From: Anaerobacterium chartisolvens
Lineage (GTDB): Bacteria > Bacillota > Clostridia > Acetivibrionales > DSM-27016
Assembly (NCBI RefSeq): GCF_003337415.1
Contig: NZ_QPJT01000010.1
Coordinates: 1 to 64,000 of the forward strand
Length of the DNA stretch: 64,000 nucleotides
Direction: 5' to 3'
This document shows, in pieces, positions 61,317 to 64,000 of this stretch (position 1 is the stretch's first letter; each line of letters opens with the position of its first letter). Made by a program: the position numbers and the translations under genes. The notes beneath the pieces were generated by a model. The model saw only the letters and a program-made list of their open reading frames with translations. It was not told where the DNA came from and made no database searches.

Positions 61317-64000
61317 TTAAAGCTCGCCCTCTTCGTATTCTCCTTCCATATCCTCGCCATAATCGCCCAATATTTCCGCCAGCTGAGCAACCGTAGACCT
61401 TTCAAAAAAGCTTTGCAGATTTATGTTTTTATGAAATTTCTTTCGCAGGATTGAAATCATTGAGGTAGCAAGCAGCGAATGCCCTCCCAGCTCAAAAAAG
61501 TCATCATTTATGCCAACGGGGTAAACACCAAGCTGTTCCTGCCATATGTCGGCAATTGCTTTCTCCGTCTCACTTTCAGGGGGTATATATTCCGTCCCCA
61601 GCTTGGGGCGGTTATCCTGCGCTGCAGCTCTATTTGCGCTCTGCTTGTGCTCTTGTCCCGATGAAAGCCTGAAGCTGTTAATCTCTTCAAGCCTCCCTAA
61701 AAAGTCTCCCGGAACCACAGCTACCTGCTCAAACGACCGCGCCGATATAATACGGTCAAGCAGCTCCATCCCCTCTGCAACGGTAATTTTTCTTCTTGTG
61801 CTCCGGGCTCCGGTATTGACCGCCATACCTACCTGGCCCCATTCATCCCAGTTCACCGATACGGTAAAGGTGCTTGATATTGTGTTCCTATAGTGAGCGT
61901 ATGCATCCAAAAAGGAATTGGCCGAACAGTAATCAATAAATCCCGCCTCTCCCAAAATAGAACTGCTGGATGAAAATAATACTATAAAATCCGGCTCATC
62001 CCTGCCGATAAGCTCGTCTATAACAAGAATTCCCGAAACCTTTGGGGCAAGCACCTGTGCGGCAAGCCGGATGTCCTTTTCCTGAATCAGTCCGTTTCTT
62101 GAAATTCCCGCCGCATGTATAACTCCGTTTATAGGGCCAAACCGCGCTTTAGCACTCTGTATCAGCTCACTCATATGCTCAAGGCTTGAAGTGTCAACAC
62201 CGGCAGCCATAACCCGACACCCAAGCTCCTCTATTTGCAGGAGCTGGCTAATAATACCGCTCGTCTTATCCTCGCTGTCATGCGTATCAATCCACTCCTG
62301 CCACCTTTCCCTTGAAGGGAATTCCGAATACCTTGTTAATATCAACTTGACCTTTGCAAATTGCGCCATATGCAGGGCAACAGCAAGGCCAATACCCCCA
62401 AGCCCCCCGGTAATCAGGTATGTGCCTCCGTCCTTTACCCAGCAGCCATCACCGCAGCCTTCAATTTCTACATTTTCAACCGATTGAACCCACCTGTGAC
62501 AACCCCTGAGCGCCACTGCCGTCTCAGGCTTTCCGGCAGTAAGCTCCGCTAAAATCATCGCCACAAGCCTGTCGCGCGGTGCATTGCTGTCAGGCAAGTC
62601 CACATCTATAGACTGGCAGAAAATATTGGTGTACTCCATGGGTATTACCTTGCACGGACCTATAACAACCGCCTTTTCGGGCTGGACGTCCCTTTCCTCA
62701 GATATTGCATGAATACCCGTCGATACCACCGCCAGCCTTATGTTATCATCTATAACACACTCTCCAAGTGCCTGTGCAAGAAAAAGCAGGCTGCCGAAGC
62801 CCGACCTTTCGCACCGGCCGAAAAGCTCTCTCCTTGAATTAAAAGGCTTGTCTCCCGTAACGCTCCAGAGATGAAGGATGGGACCCGGTTTTTTGTCATG
62901 GAATACCTCCCTTATCAACCGCAAATGGTCTTCTTTGCTCTCGGGATTGATTGTATATTCCGAGCTGCCTGTTCTGCAATACCCGTTGGCCGTTGAAACC
63001 GTTACTGTCTCAATCCCTTCCTCTTGCAGACGGCTCTTTATTTGTGCAGCCAACCCCATTTCATCCTCAAATATAAGCCATATGCCCTCCTTATCCAGCC
63101 TTTCCCCGTCAAAAGGAAGCCTTTGCGCCCTCTTCCACAGGGGAGAATAGAACCAATTGCTTAAATCATCGCCTGCATGGGACGGAAAATTGCTTTTCCT
63201 TGTCAGCTCCGACATATTGTATTGCTCCGCCCAATACCTTTTTCTTTGAAATGGGTATGTAGGCAGAGGCAGCTTAAGCCTTTTTTCATCCTCATGAAAG
63301 GAAAGCCAGTCTATGGGCGCGCCTTCCATCCATAGCACTGCCAATGATTCCAGAACCTCTCTTTGTCCTAGGTCCTTGCCCATAACCGAACATGCACCCT
63401 CATCGGAACAGCTCATATTCTTTGCCTGTCCTGAAAAAATCCCCTCTCCCCTGCCCGCTCTCAACATGCCGATTGCACCGCTTACACTGTCGCAAACTAT
63501 TGCGCGCCTGTATTCAAACTCTTTTCTCCCCACGTGAAGAGTGTATGCGGCATCCGCCAGATTAATCCCGGGGTTTTCCTCAAAATGCCGCGCAAGATTG
63601 ACGCACATGCAGTCCAATGCATTAAGACTCTTTGCCGACAGCGTTATCATGTGATAGCGCCTTGTAGAAGGGTGCTGCTGTGACGGCGGCGCTTCCTCAA
63701 CCACCGCATGTACGTTTGTCCCCCCAAAGCCAAAGGAGCTTACTCCCGCTATTCTGGGCTTTCCGTTTGTTTGCCAGTCAATAAGCTCTGTATTTACATA
63801 GAAAGGACTATTCTCAAAATCAATCTTGGGGTTGGGATTTCTAAAGTTTATGCTTGGAGGTATTTGCTTATGCTTAAGCGCGAGAAGCGTTTTTATCATT
63901 CCCGAAACACCGGCGCCCGAAATTGCATGACCTATATTGCTTTTTACGGATCCTATCGCGCAAAAGCCCTTCTTGTCGGTTTGCCTCTCAAATACCATAG
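61317..64000 (-). CDS. Modular polyketide synthase, C-terminal part (KS end-KR-ACP), 5' end outside window
   Basis: An open frame of at least 893 codons with no stop before the right edge. It begins inside a ketosynthase (GSVKSNIGHAISGAG, the second active-site His; SSFGFGGTNVHAVVEE). The usual post-KS linker is joined directly to the post-AT-like LPTYPFQRKRYWAEQ, so no acyltransferase domain is present. A ketoreductase follows (LITGGLGGIGLAVALHMAQ, LFSSSSSILGE, IDYCSANSFLDAYA with the catalytic Tyr), then one ACP (DDFFELGGHSLLATSMISIL). The end has no thioesterase. The layout suggests a trans-AT module or a stand-alone enzyme acting with other modules beyond the window. Confidence 0.93.
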   Translation of the reverse strand, partial: MVFERQTDKKGFCAIGSVKSNIGHAISGAGVSGMIKTLLALKHKQIPPSINFRNPNPKIDFENSPFYVNTELIDWQTNGKPRIAGVSSFGFGGTNVHAVVEEAPPSQQHPSTRRYHMITLSAKSLNALDCMCVNLARHFEENPGINLADAAYTLHVGRKEFEYRRAIVCDSVSGAIGMLRAGRGEGIFSGQAKNMSCSDEGACSVMGKDLGQREVLESLAVLWMEGAPIDWLSFHEDEKRLKLPLPTYPFQRKRYWAEQYNMSELTRKSNFPSHAGDDLSNWFYSPLWKRAQRLPFDGERLDKEGIWLIFEDEMGLAAQIKSRLQEEGIETVTVSTANGYCRTGSSEYTINPESKEDHLRLIREVFHDKKPGPILHLWSVTGDKPFNSRRELFGRCERSGFGSLLFLAQALGECVIDDNIRLAVVSTGIHAISEERDVQPEKAVVIGPCKVIPMEYTNIFCQSIDVDLPDSNAPRDRLVAMILAELTAGKPETAVALRGCHRWVQSVENVEIEGCGDGCWVKDGGTYLITGGLGGIGLAVALHMAQFAKVKLILTRYSEFPSRERWQEWIDTHDSEDKTSGIISQLLQIEELGCRVMAAGVDTSSLEHMSELIQSAKARFGPINGVIHAAGISRNGLIQEKDIRLAAQVLAPKVSGILVIDELIGRDEPDFIVLFSSSSSILGEAGFIDYCSANSFLDAYAHYRNTISSTFTVSVNWDEWGQVGMAVNTGARSTRRKITVAEGMELLDRIISARSFEQVAVVPGDFLGRLEEINSFRLSSGQEHKQSANRAAAQDNRPKLGTEYIPPESETEKAIADIWQEQLGVYPVGINDDFFELGGHSLLATSMISILRKKFHKNINLQSFFERSTVAQLAEILGDYGEDMEGEYEEGEL

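Overview
The window looks like a chromosomal segment from an anaerobic, Gram-positive member of the Clostridia (Bacillota). Reasons: AT-rich DNA with strong AGGAGG-type ribosome sites, frequent TTG/GTG starts, an S-layer-homology protein, Spo0B-like and GHKL kinases, ribose-type sugar ABC operons, O2-independent style enzymes (U32-like Fe-S protein, Fe-S ene-reductase, ferredoxin), and many decayed IS630-type and other transposons. I cannot fix the genus. No rRNA, tRNA, CRISPR array or intact insertion sequence was seen. Almost every gene lies on the minus strand.

Region 1 (about 1-20.4 kb) is an accessory natural-product locus embedded in transposon wreckage. On the minus strand it reads: SagB-type flavin oxidase (16206-17243), NRPS with domains FAAL-ACP-heterocyclization-adenylation(Cys)-PCP (9525-14798), LuxE/PaaK-like acyl-activating enzyme, U32-like Fe-S protein, TetR repressor, DHA2 drug exporter, type II thioesterase with a Cys nucleophile, ICMT-family methyltransferase, and a LytTR response regulator. 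A Spo0B/GHKL histidine kinase (19051-20370, plus strand) sits at the other end and is the likely partner of the response regulator. A broken cysE gene (serine acetyltransferase, cysteine supply), itself hit by a 185-bp MITE-like element, lies between. The parsimonious reading is a pathway that joins a fatty acid to cysteine, cyclises it to a thiazoline, oxidises it to a thiazole, possibly hydroxylates and methylates it, and exports it, with kinase/regulator sensing. The product is inferred, not known. This is my best candidate for an undescribed system.

Region 2 (20.4-34.5 kb) is envelope and stress physiology: an OmpR-type two-component system followed by an ECF sigma factor and a DUF4349-type anti-sigma factor; a secreted Lys/Asp tripeptide-repeat protein encoded by slippage-prone 9-bp repeats; and an operon of MacA-like adaptor, MacB-type ATPase, FtsX-type permease and an SLH-domain surface protein. 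A 54-residue protein, a YkgJ-type Cys-cluster protein and a large serine recombinase with a small upstream partner follow.

Region 3 (34.8-46.1 kb) is a LacI-controlled carbohydrate operon: lipoprotein binding protein, glycosidase-like 697-residue protein, polysaccharide deacetylase, RbsA/RbsC transporter, an ASRT-family (sensory rhodopsin transducer-like) protein, an M24/creatinase-fold protein missing metal ligands, and an MFS transporter. A 184-bp palindromic element separates binding-protein and glycosidase genes.

Region 4 (46.1-51 kb) is one gene for a DnaQ-like exonuclease/RecQ/UvrD fusion helicase. Region 5 (51.1-60 kb) is a second sugar operon (RbsA, RbsC, RbsB, ene-reductase, ferredoxin, TIM-barrel epimerase, Gfo/Idh oxidoreductase) with a PAS-LuxR regulator upstream. 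Region 6 (60.3-64 kb) holds a frameshifted MerR regulator and the 3' part of a polyketide synthase gene (KS, KR, ACP, no AT seen) that runs off the right edge, so a second natural-product cluster probably continues there.
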